From Balanoglossus misakiensis (taxonomy: Eukaryota > Hemichordata): a DNA stretch of 64,000 bases. Within the stretch, counting starts at the first letter, position 1. Every line of letters begins with the position of its first letter. The notes beneath the pieces are model-generated. The model saw only the letters and a list, made by a program, of their open reading frames with translations. It had not been told where the DNA came from and searched no databases. The stretch is taken from contig CM082577.2 of the NCBI GenBank assembly GCA_040954595.2, forward strand, positions 6,944,001 to 7,008,000. Direction: 5' to 3'. The position numbers and the translations under genes were made by a program. Shown here piece after piece: positions 38,396-52,153 of this stretch.

Positions 38396-40421
38396 TCAGA
38401 ATGCCACCTGGAAAGGGAAGGGGTGGTATGTTAAGGAGAATCTGATAAAACGACGTTAACGCAACCTGTAGAGATTGCAGTGCAAATCGTTTTCAGAAGT
38501 GCTGTATACGCACTGAAAGCTTGACTTCCTTGTTTGTCGGTTCTACGAGAATGAAAGTGATTTTTTTTTCACGGAGGATGATTTTTTACAGAAGTAAAAG
38601 TGGACACAATCCATCGCGACGGTAAGTTTGGTGACGTATCCGGATTAATGTGACTATGTCATCGATTATTTATGTCTTAATTAACGGGTGACAGCTTTGA
38701 ATGTTATCGCGATCAATCAAAGAAATGTGTAAAATACGAACACACAATGCATTCTTAAACTGCATCATACATCATGTTGGAATTTTTTTACTCCGACGCC
38801 GCCAACTCATTGAGAGTTATCCCATTTCTCAATGAGCCTCTCATTTCCCTCATGGTTGTAAAGGCTGGAGAGAACAAACAATGTGCCCGTTTTGGGGAGG
38901 CGAGGCAAAGTAACAGAATTAGCGAGCAACTATTTTGCTAATCAGTGAAGTTTCACAATAATCCGTGACGCCTGTTGCCCAGTTACTGCATGTCACAGTA
39001 TAGAAACACAGAAACGGTTTGTGTACAGATTGATTCGACTTCCGACTGCAGAATGACAACAGTTCGCGCGCGTTCAACTGTTCAAAATTTTAAAAAAAAT
39101 CGGAGGATTAAATATTCGTCCAGCCCGAGGTACAGTTTTGCATTACACATTGTAATCTCGCGAGAACAGCACCACCGAAGTGTCTGTGCGCACTATTGTG
39201 AACGCGTTCGAGATCTTTATACTGCTCAGTGATATTCCTCAGGGCCTTTGCCGGTCGATTCGTTGGCCAATCATTGACCATTTATGAATGATTGAGATTA
39301 TATAAGCGTTCAGAAGGAGTTTCACGATGAGTTTTTATAGCTAATCATAAAATATAGCCAGTTATAGTACAGATCTGGATTTTTTACGGCACCTGGAATG
39401 TGTGACGATAAAGTGTGGCGTGTACGTTCTGTTCATCTTTGTTTGAAAATGTATAGGGGTCAGGACAACTTGAGGCAAGAAAGTCTAAAACGCTCTTTAC
39501 TCGTTTATGTTCTTGGGTGACGAGACCAATTCGTAAAATATAATGGGCTTATTCGTTTCAAGAAAGTAAGTTGCGCTGAACTGTGTTCCCAAGAGCGAAA
39601 TTTCAACGGCTCCGGCGATGAGGCCAGCTGAGAAGCGAACTGAATGTCACGACATTGCAACGTGATAAGTATACCGTTATGTCAGCAATTTTGACTGACG
39701 GAGGAGACGTCATTCCGAGATGCCACCTGTGTCCGCCGGTCGTATGTAGATGAAGCGCATCGCTGCACTGCGCCCAACGGCGGCGGAAATTCACGTGTGT
39801 CTGTATTTAGTCGGAAGTGCTGGAAATGGAGCGAGGCAGGTAATACTAACATTCAATTTCGGTTCACAGTGTTCTTCATCTTCAACACTGTCGCGACACT
39901 TTCATAACATGTCGAAACGCGGCATCACGCCGTGACATCACATGGCACGAGATGACATGACATGATAACGATATAGTGTTCACGAATCGACGTACTGGAC
40001 ATATTTTATAATGTGAAAGGCGCGATAAGTTGTCGTTTGCCTTCGTGTCGTTTCAGTTATTTGCAATTCCCAATCAAGTCGATCTGTCAACTTGGTGTAT
40101 CACAACCTATAACCTGATAATATCATCAGATGGCTTGCGCAGATGGGATCCTTGAATTACGTCATTAGTGTATAGCCTGTAGTCAAGAGGACCTCTAACC
40201 TTGTGTATTTAATTCATTGCTATCCCCAAATGCCACAATTCTGTGAAAATTGTCCCTAATTAAGTTAAAAAGGCATATAATAAATGCGAAGAGAATATCA
40301 GAGCTGTTTAACCGGCACTAATGCACCCAGTAATTGTAATTTTAAACGATATTACATACCAGCAACTATATATGTGGCAATAATGTTAAATATATTAAAC
40401 AGTTCTGCACGGAACAAGTCA

Positions 40422-40590
40422 CTCACTCACTCACTCACTCACTTCATTCATTCATTCATTCATTCATTCATTCATTCATTCATTCATTCATTCATTCATT
40501 CATTCATTCATTCATTCATTCGTTCCTTCCTTCATTCGTTCCTTCCTTCCTTCCTTCCTTCCTTCCTTCCTTCCTTCCTTCCTTCATTCA
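40422..40590. repeat. Compound (ACTC)n-(ATTC)n-(TTCC)n microsatellite
   Basis: Five ACTC units, about 19 ATTC units, then about 15 CCTT/TTCC units with a final return to ATTC. The open frame of Ser-Phe-Ile-His repeats is a translation artefact. Confidence 0.97.
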
Positions 40591-40621
40591 TTCACCAATT
40601 AACCGTTTCTTCATAATCTAA

Positions 40622-40780
40622 TACGGTCAAACCTGTGTTATTGGCCACCTCTATATAGTGGCCACTCTGTTACAGTCCCTGTGCCATTTACATGTGCATT
40701 ACACGTGTTTGGCCTGTCTATAAAGGCCACCTGTCTATAAAGGAAAGTCTCTTGACTGGCCAATATACACAGACTTGCAG
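40622..40780. repeat. Dispersed TCAAACCTGT / GGCCACC repeat, copy 1
   Basis: Begins GGTCAAACCTGTGTTATTGG and contains several phrases of the type GGCCACCTCTATATAGTGGCC and CTGTCTATAAAGGCCACC, so it is internally repetitive. A shorter diverged copy lies at 45418-45490. Similar repeats are, to my recollection, abundant in marine invertebrate genomes; a repeat library search would confirm. Confidence 0.6.
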
Positions 40781-43700
40781 CGCAAACAAAGAGGTGATTG
40801 CGATTTTCAAATACATTTATGAACTGTTATGTTTTTGTTTGCTCCCCTGTAAACAAACTAAATCTAGGCGACGTGTTAATTCATGTTTTATGTCGCCGAC
40901 AAGTCTATACGGCACGTGTACATGCAAGAGTGTATCGTCAAAGGTCGATCAGGATTTTCTTTCTCGTCACGAGGGAAGTCTCAGACAAAAAAAATTGCTA
41001 TATGCAAACGGACCAAATTCTATCTACTCGTGTCTATTTAGATCAAATTATATCATTTCCATAATCTCCTTACGTAATTAAATACATGTAATTATGGCAA
41101 CCGACTTAATGATGTGCGAAGTGAGACTGCCTGTGTATACCGCGCATTGCCAGTTGTGTCGTATCATTATCCATGGGCAAGTTTACTTCACTCGCCGTCA
41201 GTTTCTAAAATAACAGTTTTCTCACTTCAACATCATCAACACGAAACGCACAAAAAGACGCATACAAAATTTCTATACAAATAAAATCACCGACAAATGA
41301 AAGCCAAGATGAATGCCAGTCGAAACAAAGGAACTATTAAATTTCAAAAAAGAAGGAAAGGACATATTTTTCTCGATTGTTACTAGTATTTTACGATATA
41401 GCCGCAGTTGCACGGAAAGTCACACAAAACGTTTCTGAAGTTCATTTTTCAACACATTACTATATTCAGCTGAGCAAGTCGTTATCGCAGCATTTATTGA
41501 AGGAAAATGAATGGCTATTGTCTCTGTTAATTGTCTCTCGTATCGTTGAACAATTCCGTGCGGTATTGCTATATTCCAAAGCAATTATGATTGACAACTA
41601 ATTTCTGCGCCGACAGAATTGCAGCTAAATAGTGTTCTTGGTGTAATGAAAAATAGAAAAAATAATCGATTGTATTCCTTTTCCACAATATCCTATTTAC
41701 AGCAACCAAACACATATAATTGGCGCTGTTCCTGTAGCAAGGCTGTCGCATGAACTGTCAAGATGTACGGCGCAGCCGTAGAGCTGAGATTACTTGGCAC
41801 CGGTACAGTGACCGTGGCACCGGCAATAACACCGTCGAATGCCTTTAATTGCGGCAAAAACACGTGGGCATTCATAAAACGCTCTGTAGGTATATTAAGC
41901 TTGTATTTACCACTTGTATGGTAATTTTGACTGACACGGTAAACTGACATCCTGGTCAATCGCAATTAAGCGACAACCATTGTTGCACCGGATAAATATA
42001 CGTGTGTCCCATAATTAGAGTGATGAAGTTAATGCATGCGGACGCTCATTTGCACGTGGAATTACTCCATTGATCAAGATCCCACGGTTACAATGTAATC
42101 CCGGCGTACCGTCAAATGTAACACGCTCGTTTTGTTAGTGCACTATACATATATTGTGTCATATAGTTTGCGTTAATTTGCAATCCACACCTATGCCCGG
42201 GGTTTCTTTTTTGAAGGCACGTTTGCAGTATGCATAACACATACGTGCCCGGTTGATTTCATTTGCCTTAAATGATTCCCACGCACTTTCTAAATTTGTA
42301 TGTGTGATGTTCTAATACTCCGCCATGAAATGAACAAAAAATAAGACTTGCCTATCGAAAGGCAACCTCGCCACATCCTGTCCAGCTCTGCCCGATGTTG
42401 CCACGGCGCGTGCGCGTTCTCCTCGATCACAACCTACAGCCAGCAAACGTAATATAAATTTACATCTAGAGGTTTACCTGTTCGTTGATTCTATCCTCTC
42501 TCCCCGACGCTATAAGCTCCTTCCCAACATGCACATCCTTTCCCAACATCAAACTTTTTCTCAGCGGACGAAGTTGCTCCATCTGTTATTGTCGACAACT
42601 CAGTCACTGTAAATGACGTCAGAAGTCTGGGGTGACGTAAAAGATTGTGTCCTTTTTGTGTCTTAACTGTTCTGCACTTTCACTTCTCGTATAGATTCCC
42701 AGAATACATGCAGCGGGCAGATTGGAGACATTTATCTTGACTATTCTTTTGCATCCAGACCTTTAAAAAAGAAAGTAGAAGAAAAAGATGATGTCCATCG
42801 TCTTAGGAGAACAAGCAACTCAAACAGACGAGCTGCATTTAACATCTTGAGACGAACTCAATTGGTTTTATGATTAAATTCATTTTTCATGGGGATGTAC
42901 TGAATAGGAATATTAATAAATAAAAGGCACATTTCCATAAACTTGTGTTTCTTGAATCGGCCTGAAATCTTCATAGCACGTATTCTAATGCGATGATGTA
43001 TATGTGGGAGGAAGTGCCTTAGGCCGTATACAGTGTAGACTGTATAAGCAGAGCCTGGGTACATGTCTAAAACGTCCGGCCTTTTATTTATTGATATGAT
43101 GTTCGAGCTGAAAGGCTATAGCTAGCTTATTGGAAATATTAATAATTAATTAGTATAGTGATATTACTATTATACTGTATGTGTGATATGCCATTGATAT
43201 CGAGGAGATCTCACTGCAGGAGTTCGTGCGTGCGCATTGACTGCAATATTTCTGATTATTGAAACAATGTTTAACTCTAAAAAATAGTTATCTGTTATAT
43301 TCACGGATGCACAAGCTACTTAATGCTGGTCCCATTAATATTTATATTTCATGTATATTTACGACCACTTGAACGACGCTGACCTAGATGTCCAGTGACC
43401 CCGATGAAGTACACTGAGCCAAAGGCGGTGATGTCAGTCGCTTCGGGGGTTGCTTGGCCCGCTTTTACGGCGATGGCAACCGTATACCATTTCGCAGTGG
43501 TGTCTCGTTGTAAAACACGTTACACGGTATAATACGGCTTGTGTTTAGGGCGATTGTTACCCTAAAACGCTGGCTCATGACACAGGGCCGATAAATCGTC
43601 TTGGTGATAAAATATGCACATCGCATATAATGCCTTGGCTTTCTCATGACTGATATCGGGCCGGGGTATAGGCAAGAAGTATTAACCGGATCTAGACAGA

Positions 43701-44011
43701 GAGGCGTTAAATCTATGAATAACTAATTTACAAATAGCCGAAAAGGGAGCTTAAGCAGAGCTGACAAGATGTTCTGTCTTTGGCATATATTTAATATGTT
43801 TTCTATAATTACATAATATAAATTAGAAAATTGGAAGAAAAGAAAATCTTTTCTCGGCAATATTTTTTTTGCATTTCGTAGGAAATTTGAGATGTAAGAA
43901 TGAAACATTCGCTTGGCCATCCAAGTGAAAATCTGCGATTGGCGAGGTCTCAACATTGCACAGGTGATCACTTCAGTTCTCGTAGTGCCTTTAACATTGA
44001 AAGGAATAAAA

Positions 44012-44031
44012 AAAACACACACACACACACA
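44012..44031. repeat. (CA)n microsatellite
   Basis: About 19 nt of CA dinucleotides after an A run. Confidence 0.85.
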
Positions 44032-44918
44032 AGGATAGCGAGACAGAATTAATGAACTAAAGTACTACCATTTGTAAGTCGGGTATCATAAAAAAACAGG
44101 GACAATGGTCGAGTTATATGATGTCTCCTGAGAGCTACGGGGGATGCTCGCGTTTTGCCGGGGGCGCTGTTTCAATCAATGCATGTACCACTTGAATGCA
44201 TCGACATCACAGAATATTTATATAAGCAATTTTTGCTATGATAGCGAGTACTAAAATTGTTTTTTTAAACAACACCAAAACAAAATCTTGATATCGCAGA
44301 TCCTGGTTTGAACAAGGGTCTGCGAGTCCGATAACCGAGATAATCGTATTTTCCCACCAATACACCAATTACCTTCCCATCCACATCTTTTCGTGAATTC
44401 CCATTTCAACATCAATACCCGCATATTTTACAAGAAGCGTTAAAGGGTACTAGATGTTTTTTTAGTTCCTTCGCTGATTTCACGCAGCCTGCACAGTCCC
44501 TCTATTGTGACACAGCTACACACCCAGAAAGAACATACTCGAATATGACCAAGTTTTTCCTTGTTCAAATGTAAACCTGTGTTTCTGTCAAATTTAGGTA
44601 CTAAAAGGTACACTAATTAGTTTAGCAAATAAAGGCAGATATTTACTAGTATAAACGGGGATTCCTATGATGTTTGCTTTTTCCCAATCTCTTGATGACT
44701 TGACGAGTTAAAAAAAATATGTCACCGTGATCGAATTTTAGCCTGAAGATGGTGTTTTCTCGTCGACATACGATAGCACAGATTCCACCACAATTATCTT
44801 TTGTACACATTAAATTGATTCGAAAGTGGTTTGTTGAAATAGGTTGGGAGGTCGCGTGCTATGGCCCTTCACAAAGGTGTTTATAGCGCTGTCTATACAC
44901 GGATGATCATCACTGCCG

Positions 44919-44966
44919 TGACGTCACCGCACTTGTTTCCATACTTTAGGCACGCTAGTGACGTCA
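44919..44966. promoter_or_regulatory. Paired perfect CRE palindromes 40 bp apart
   Basis: TGACGTCA occurs at 44919-44926 and again at 44959-44966, start to start exactly 40 bp, about four helical turns. A TTACGTCAG half-match follows about 20 bp on. No adjacent gene is recognised. Confidence 0.45.
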
Positions 44967-45417
44967 CTTGACACCTACTTACGTCAGTGTTACAGTGAGT
45001 CGGATAATTGACCCAATTGCCAACGCTGTTACTAAAAACACGACTCCACAGATGACAGACAGGGTTTTCCCGCAGTATTTCTCTCTGGATCGCCATCTCT
45101 TTTTTTCCTGTCAATCTCGCGCCAAAAATAGTCAGCCTATAGATTCAGCTCATCTCGAATTTTTGCCACCTTTCAGTGGAAGTTTTCGTTCTCCGTCGAG
45201 GGTAATGACTCTGTAACAAAGGCATTGCTCTCTCTAACCTTAGGAAGAGGCCGAGACCCTTTTCGAAGCGAAATGCAATTAACTACCGCTAAGGTCACGA
45301 AGTCAGAGATGATGAGTCATTTTCAAACCACAGATGTACCCCCACAAGTACCTTATGCCCAATCTAATCTGCGCACACCTGAAATGTTCTAAACACATGC
45401 GCGGCCTAAGCTTGTAC

Positions 45418-45490
45418 AGTCAAACCTGTCTACAGTAGCCATTGAAGGGACTTCCCTATACGTATCCACTTTTCTTTATAGACAGGTGGT
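45418..45490. repeat. Dispersed TCAAACCTGT repeat, copy 2
   Basis: Starts TACAGTCAAACCTGTCTACA and ends with TTTATAGACAGGTGGTC; it shares its start and the CTGTCTATA/ACAGGTGG phrases with the copy at 40622. Confidence 0.5.
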
Positions 45491-46387
45491 CAGTCTTTTC
45501 TATTTGTCTGTAGTTAATGCACGTATACAGATTTCGTAATTGTGTTAACATCGCAATGTGGCGTAACATCCATCCAGAATCTCTTCTCCTTTGATTAAAA
45601 ACACCAAACAAACAAACAAATGATCTAACTATCGTTATTTTAATTAATGTATTTTATACTATAAGTCTAATTCAATATATGGAGATACGACCGAGAAATA
45701 TATTAGATTCTGTAATAAACGTGAACTCTGTCACCGATGTCATTTGTTAAACTCTACTATGCAGCGCACATTTGTGGACATAATTGAATTCAACGCGGCG
45801 GTTTCCATGATGCTGAAAGATGGTATCTCAACGGTCATACCCGGTGGCGTTTTACCTCGTGGTACGTGAAATACCTGCGAATAAAACTGTCAACGCGTGA
45901 TAATCATCTGGAAACGTCATCGCGGGAAATTGCCGAAAATTAATGCGAGTATGAAAACTAGTTTGTGCTGGTTGGAAGGAATGGCAGCAAATATCATTCG
46001 CTGGGGGCGCTAAAGCTTCGATGGTTGCATCCAGCGAGTCAGGCGTGGGCTCTATCTTTTCACGCCAATTCAACGATGCTCAGTTTTAAAATTTTATTTT
46101 TTCTCTCACAATATTGTGCTTTCAAAGTGACGCATACTTGTTTGTTATCAAGGTAGGATTGGCGAGTTCGTTTCTTCATTGTTTTTTGTCCTTGGTGTGT
46201 GTTTTTGTGCAATTACGGCGGTCCTCCAGGACTGCGAAGAAACGTGCGTAAAAGACGAATTAAATATAGAGTGCACCAAATGGATATAAGATATCTTTCC
46301 ATCTTGATTTTAATCGGACTGCATTTGTGATACGAACTTGGAACAAACAACTTAAAGCATGCAGAGTATACCCACAGGGAGACCCCA

Positions 46388-46420
46388 AGCCTCTGACGTA
46401 ATTGGCAACTGACGTCACAC
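46388..46420. promoter_or_regulatory. CRE pair TGACGTAA / TGACGTCA
   Basis: TGACGTAA at about 46394-46401 and perfect TGACGTCA at 46410-46417, 16 bp start to start. They lie about 0.7 kb upstream of the canopy start codon and could belong to its upstream region. Confidence 0.35.
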
Positions 46421-46944
46421 AGAACAAAAACAGTCTGTAAATAACCGCTTCTAGTTGTTTTCCTGATTTTATATATATATTTTTTCTTTAGATTTCGCAT
46501 TTCTTTTTCTGTAGTGATAGACCTATATGCTAACCTTTTAAGTTGTTTTAAAACGAATTGGACAAATCTTCAGAAATTGTTCCATAAAGATTGTACTTTA
46601 TATAATGAAAAAACAAGATTCGAGGGTGGATGGAATATGATGCATGCTGCTAAATTATTTAAATGTAAGCATTATTTATATGCGTGCGCGTGTGTGGCAG
46701 ATTCTATGAATGACACGACATCTCAACATTTTTTCTAAACGAGTACCACCTGTCACTCGTTCGCTAACTCTCGTTAGTTTTCCCATTTTTCCCACACGCT
46801 ACAATAAAAACACTGCATTTTTTCAATATACTTAGTAAATGTAGTTATTTTTCTACCAGAGCGAACGCCTGTGACTGTTAATCTTTGTCTATGAACTAGT
46901 ATAGCATCCAAAATAGCTCAGTGTCGACAAGTACAACACGCTCA

Positions 46945-47091
46945 CCTTTTTGCAGTGCATGATGGGTAGGTCAAAGGTTGCCTGGGTCGGGGTTACCCCG
47001 GAAGATAAATACAGGCGGCAAAGCGTGATATGTCCTTTTGCTAAACAGACAGCAACAAGTCAACACCGAAAGTCAGCGGCTCGCCTCCAAA
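46945..47091 (+). promoter_or_regulatory. Probable promoter and 5' UTR of the canopy gene
   Basis: Contains TGCATGATGGGTA (about 46957-46969), resembling the ZNF143/Staf element, a GATAAATA stretch near 47004-47011 that could act as a weak TATA, and then the ATG at 47092. The ZNF143-like element is shared in kind with the LUC7-like promoter. The start of transcription is not defined. Confidence 0.4.
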
Positions 47092-50000
47092 ATGACCCGA
47101 CTTTTTGAACTATGCATATTCTTTTTACCTCTCTGTTTCGCCTTGCCAGAAGATCTGGATCAAGGTAAGTTGTTTAACTTTAAATTCCTTACAGTAATAC
47201 GGTTCTGAAAATATTGTTCATCATGATCACTTTGTATCAAAATGAGCATGTTCTCTGTCATCATCTGACGAGACTCTATATTTACGCTGACGTGTCCTTA
47301 CGCTCTTGGAAACATCGCAGAATTGAAACGAAAAATATCGGGTAATTGTGATAATGCGAGAGCAGCATATGTTCTGGTGCCCTCCAGGGCTAGCCGTAAT
47401 AACGTTTGCAGCTTTCCGATTTCTAATCGAAAATTTCTCGTTTCCACGACAACCGCACAACAACATAGCGATACTATAGCAAATCAGCCCACAGTGCAAT
47501 TTCCTTATGTTCGGTGGATTCTAGAATTACTTGAGTTTAGCGCATGGCCAAAGGTAGTGAACTTTTAACCCATTTCTTCACTCCTAATTCTGTATACAAC
47601 GCATCAAATTCTCAAGATCCGTCGCATCAAATTCTCAACTTGAGATGCGGTTGAAAATCCTTTATATCTGACCAGTAAAATGTAGGTGCTGTGTGCACCA
47701 TTTATACTAAATATCTTCACACAGATCATATTACAGTGGTTTAGTCCTTCGGAACATTTTGTGTTTAGGCGACATCAGCTCTCTACATTTATTTATATTT
47801 ATTTTTGTTTCATTTGCAGCTATGTACTGTGAAGGTTGTATGGCCACAGTTATAGGCAAGTATAACATCTGTTGTAATTCTTGAAGATGTCTTGACTAAC
47901 ATTCTTTGTTTGCCATATATGATAATCCGTGAGTAATTTTTCAAGAGAACAAACCAATAACATCCAAAAACCATACTTTAAAAATATCAAAATTTAAAAA
48001 TTCAGGATTTTCATGTATTCAGTTTATTTCCTTGTTTAATTTTTCATCTGGTACCATGGCTAAAAAAGATTGGGTTGATTAAAGCTAAATTTTCACAATG
48101 TTCACACACACAGTAGGCTCGATAGAATGTCTTATTTTAAATTCAGGCAGATGTCAGCGACATGAATGAGCATGGGCAGTTGAGAGTGAGAGAACTGTTG
48201 AATTATTCAAAATTGGAAGACACCATGCTTGCCAGACAGTAGGTTTTCCTGCAGTTCCATCTGTGCTGCCTTGTGAGTTTGATCAATGAAGTGTTAAAAC
48301 CTTATTATTGAGTTGCTACTACACTGAATTAAAGAATAATTAGCCTCCAAAACTCAGAGCTGTGGCGATGAACAGGTTGTGAATACAGCTTGTGTTGAGA
48401 GAAAGTGGCTATTCACACATGCTAAACAACCATTGTGTGGGACTGTAATTTATTCCAGCAAATTAAAATATATTGAATTGTGTCATCAGTGATGCTCAGC
48501 TTGTACTGGTTAAACACATGTCAGGGATGATCGTAAAAAAAAAGGCTGGTCCACCTGTCGACCTAGAGTAGAACTGGACAATTTAAATTTTTAAATGAAC
48601 TGTACAATTTGATTGACAATGGGTAATTAAAGGGACAGTGCTAATACTTGACAGGATTTTGGTTATTTTTATTTCTTATGGAATAATGGGCTATTTATGT
48701 TAATCTGCTCACTGAAACCGGCTAAATGACCACTTGTTGCAACTCAACCCACACCTGGTACATGGGTTTAACATAAGAGTATGTATGTAATGTAATTTGT
48801 GGTGGAGACCAAAAATTCATTGCGGAAGTATTCACATGTACTGTCCATGTATGGGTTGTGCATAAAGCCATGATACAACAGGTCACCAGCCATGTTTCAG
48901 TGAGTAGAACAATAGAATATAAATCGAATTCAAAATAAAATAACCAAACAGTGTCAAAAGCCAGCGACTTTGTCCCTTTAATTCACAGCTTACAATGACA
49001 ATTATTGCATGATTTACAAACACTGACATGACCTAGATGATGGTGTGTGTTTGTCCCTTTATGGTTGTTCTGACTGTACAAGTACTGAAAAGCCACATGT
49101 TCAAAATTGTGTCCTTTTGTGATTGGATATATATTTAAACTCAGATATTGCCAGCCGTTCTTGTATTTTTAAATATTATTCTGGATGTTCATCCCATAGT
49201 TTTCTACATGCTTTTTTTAAAATCTTGTTAAAACACTCTGAGTCAGCAAAGTCTGTGATTGAAAGTTCTGGAAAATTAAATTCACCCAAAAACCCTGTTA
49301 TTTGAAATCACTCTGTAGAGACCATGGAAATTTTGAATTTCTTGGCACTGAATAATCACTCATAAAAAGACCATTTTGATTCATGTTTCATATTGATAAT
49401 ATGAATAACCCAAGGAGGGAGGGGGGGAGGGGGGTAGGGGATTGAATACTTATTGAAATTAAAAATACAAGTAAGAGTAATAATTTGCATTTTTTATTCA
49501 AAAAATATAGTTCAGTATTTATGGAATTTTACTTTTTTCCTTATTTCTTGTTTTCTCATGCAGAAATTCATTTGGGTTCCATGTGTTAACGTATACTTAT
49601 TTGCTGGTATAAATTGTGAATAATTCATCAGAAGTTTTGGGACTTGGTGGTGGTAGCAGGGGATCTAATTGCCTAGTGTGAATTGACTAAGATCACATTT
49701 AGAAATTTTAAATAGAATTGCATGTTTTAACAAGTTTTATTGAGACCCAACATAATTGTGTGAACGATTAACCACTCAGCCTATAAGTCAGACCACAGTC
49801 CATCCACACAAGACAGAACCATCAGAAAAATTTCCCTGTCCAAACAAAATAATAATTATACTAGTTGCAGTCTGAAAATAGTCAGAAAGAAAGAGCTAAT
49901 GTGATTGCAGTGAAGGCGCGTTTGATTGATGGACCAAATAAAATAGCTCATTCACGTGGCGGCCTCCCATTGGTTAAGAGGCAATCCCCATGATGCCAAA

Positions 50001-52153
50001 AACATATTGTCACCTACCATCATATCTTACATAGAAGCATAATTTGTATCCAGCTTCTATTTCTTATTATAGCATTGCATGGCCAGTGTGTAATTTGAAT
50101 CAGGTTGTTTGAATAATTTAACCGTTTTCATGTTTTGTGTGTGTGTGTGAGAAAATATTGTGTGTGATATATTAACAATTTACACAACCTGTCCATACAT
50201 GTTAATTTAACATTTTAGGGCTTAGCATTAAATTGAGGGGAAAATGATTCTCTTTCACCAAAAATAGAGGCGCAAATTATTTTTGCTTTCTTCTGTGTGA
50301 AAACCCCCCAATGTATAAACGTAAAATGTTTGATGCCCTGGGGGAGTGAGATTGATAGATTCTGTAACAAAAGACGTATATTTCAGTGGTAGCACTTTAG
50401 AACACATCCATCTTTGCATGAAATTAATTTGGCAGCGGGGTGAAAACTTGGACTGACACATGATGTAACTGTGACATGGAGTAACGTGATTACAAGGCAC
50501 AGAGCAAGTCCAAATTGTCAGTTGAAACAGCCATTCTGAAGCTGCAAAGAGGAACATATAATGTGTTCATTGCAAGACGCCAAACAGTATCTGAAAGCGT
50601 GAAAGATTAAACTACTTTTTTCACAAAGTGTTCCATTTAATTTTAGCATAATTTGTTTGTTGGGATTCATTCAAGATTATGGCTTTTGGAAATTCTGACT
50701 GGTGTTTCGAGGATATGATGATAACATACATTGGCTGCAGCAACATTTCATGTAGATTGAGTGACATGACAGTGGCGTGAGAGTTCCTGCCAAACATGTG
50801 GCTCTGCGATTTTAGTCATGTGACAAGTCATGTGATAAGTCATGTGACAAATCATACAAGTGAATTGTGTCATATGTCATGCATTTTTCACAATTTGTGT
50901 TATGTAACCATTAAATGAAACACAAATGACTACCCGCAAGTTTCAGTGAATTATTAGGAAATTTGCACCTGTGCATCCCGAGTTGAACCACACCATTCAC
51001 AATGATTGTTTTGAACATAATTTGTTTGTAAGTTGATGAGAGGGTGAAAAATCAACAGTTAAGAAAATATCTTCCCTTTTCGTAATAAATTGTGGCTAAA
51101 TATTGCTCTCCTTCCATTTCAGAACTTAACAAGATGTTGTCTAATCTCCACAAGAGCTCAGACCCCTTTGAAATGCATGTTATCAATGCCATGGATGAAG
51201 TCTGTCACCGGGATCACTTTGGTACCTATGACTACATCCCACCCAAGATGGTCAAGTCCTGCCAGCTCTTATTGGGTAAGTAAATAAAAAGTCCTTGTAC
51301 GTGTCTTTTACGGCCAATAAGATGAGTCGTCTTGTTCGTGTTTGTTCCACAAATCATTTGAAGAATATTTTGAGAAATAAAAAGATTATATGTGGTGTCA
51401 GATAGAGTGGGGTGTGAAATGATGAAGACATGTTTTAGGCAAGCCTCTTATCTTCATGAGGTCAAAATTAAGTCCTGAATATTACTACAATGATATGACA
51501 TAGCCATTTGAAGCATGGAAATCACACGTACTTCATTTGAATTTGAATTATGACAGATGAATTCGACGAGGACATTGAGAAGTTACTGAAGGGTCATCCA
51601 AAGGTTGAAGACATGCAGCAGTCTCTGTGCTTTGAACTCTCCAAGGCCTGTGTCGATGTGGATCGCTCGGTGAAACCGAACCCGATACCAGTGAGTAACA
51701 CAGAACTTAAATTTTTAATTTCCATCCAAGCACTGACCACTTTACTTGCGAAGGCAATTTATGGAGAGTGGTGGGGAAAAAAATGATTATTCGAGCAAAT
51801 CTGCATAAGTGGCAAAAAAACTGTTAATGCTCACGTGAAACAGTAGGACAGACAAGTTAAAAAAGGCTTTCTGTAGGCGATAAACTGTGACATACTCTCT
51901 CACAATTGTAAGTGCATTTGGTGCATTTTCAATCCTTCATGAATATCTCGCGAATAAATCGTTTGTTCAATCCCCCCCCACCATCTTTGTTTTGCAGGAG
52001 TCGATCACCACGCACTTTGACGGTGACAGACAAGAGCTGCCAGTGGACGAGCAAGGTCGCGTTCGCATGTCGGTGGAGGAAATCCCCGACGACATGACCG
52101 ACGAAGAACTCCAGGAACAGATCAGAAAAGAACGCGCACAGGAAGAACTCTGA
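47092..52153 (+). CDS. Canopy-family (DUF3456, MZB1/CNPY-like) secretory-pathway protein
   Basis: Five exons: 47092-47164, 47820-47855, 51123-51275, 51557-51690, 51998-52153; 552 nt including TGA, 183 aa, all in phase. Residues 1-17 are a hydrophobic signal peptide (MTRLFELCIFFLPLCFA), with cleavage likely after A17. Six cysteines follow, C28, C31, C64, C83, C112 and C119, in the canopy/saposin-like order CxxC...C...C...C...C. The stretch CQLLLDEFDEDIEKLL resembles the CDVLVEEFEEVIEDW region of CNPY3. The tail is acidic (DDMTDEELQEQIRKE) and ends QEEL, close to KDEL-type retrieval signals; human MZB1 ends REEL. Known members are ER-resident helpers for folding of receptors or immunoglobulins. 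I infer an ER-lumen role; the client is unknown. It is shorter than CNPY3/4, and its placement among CNPY1-5/MZB1 is open. Exon 2 is only 36 nt and has a GC donor. Confidence 0.85.

Noticed and set aside
44281-44345. Possible tRNA-like sequence around GGTTTGAACAAGGGTCTGCGAG
   Set aside because: No cloverleaf could be formed and no A-box is at the right distance.
51887-51997. N-terminal extension of the last canopy exon in the same frame
   Set aside because: Intron sequence; a polypyrimidine tract and AG acceptor at 51996-51997 define the true exon start, and phase agrees.
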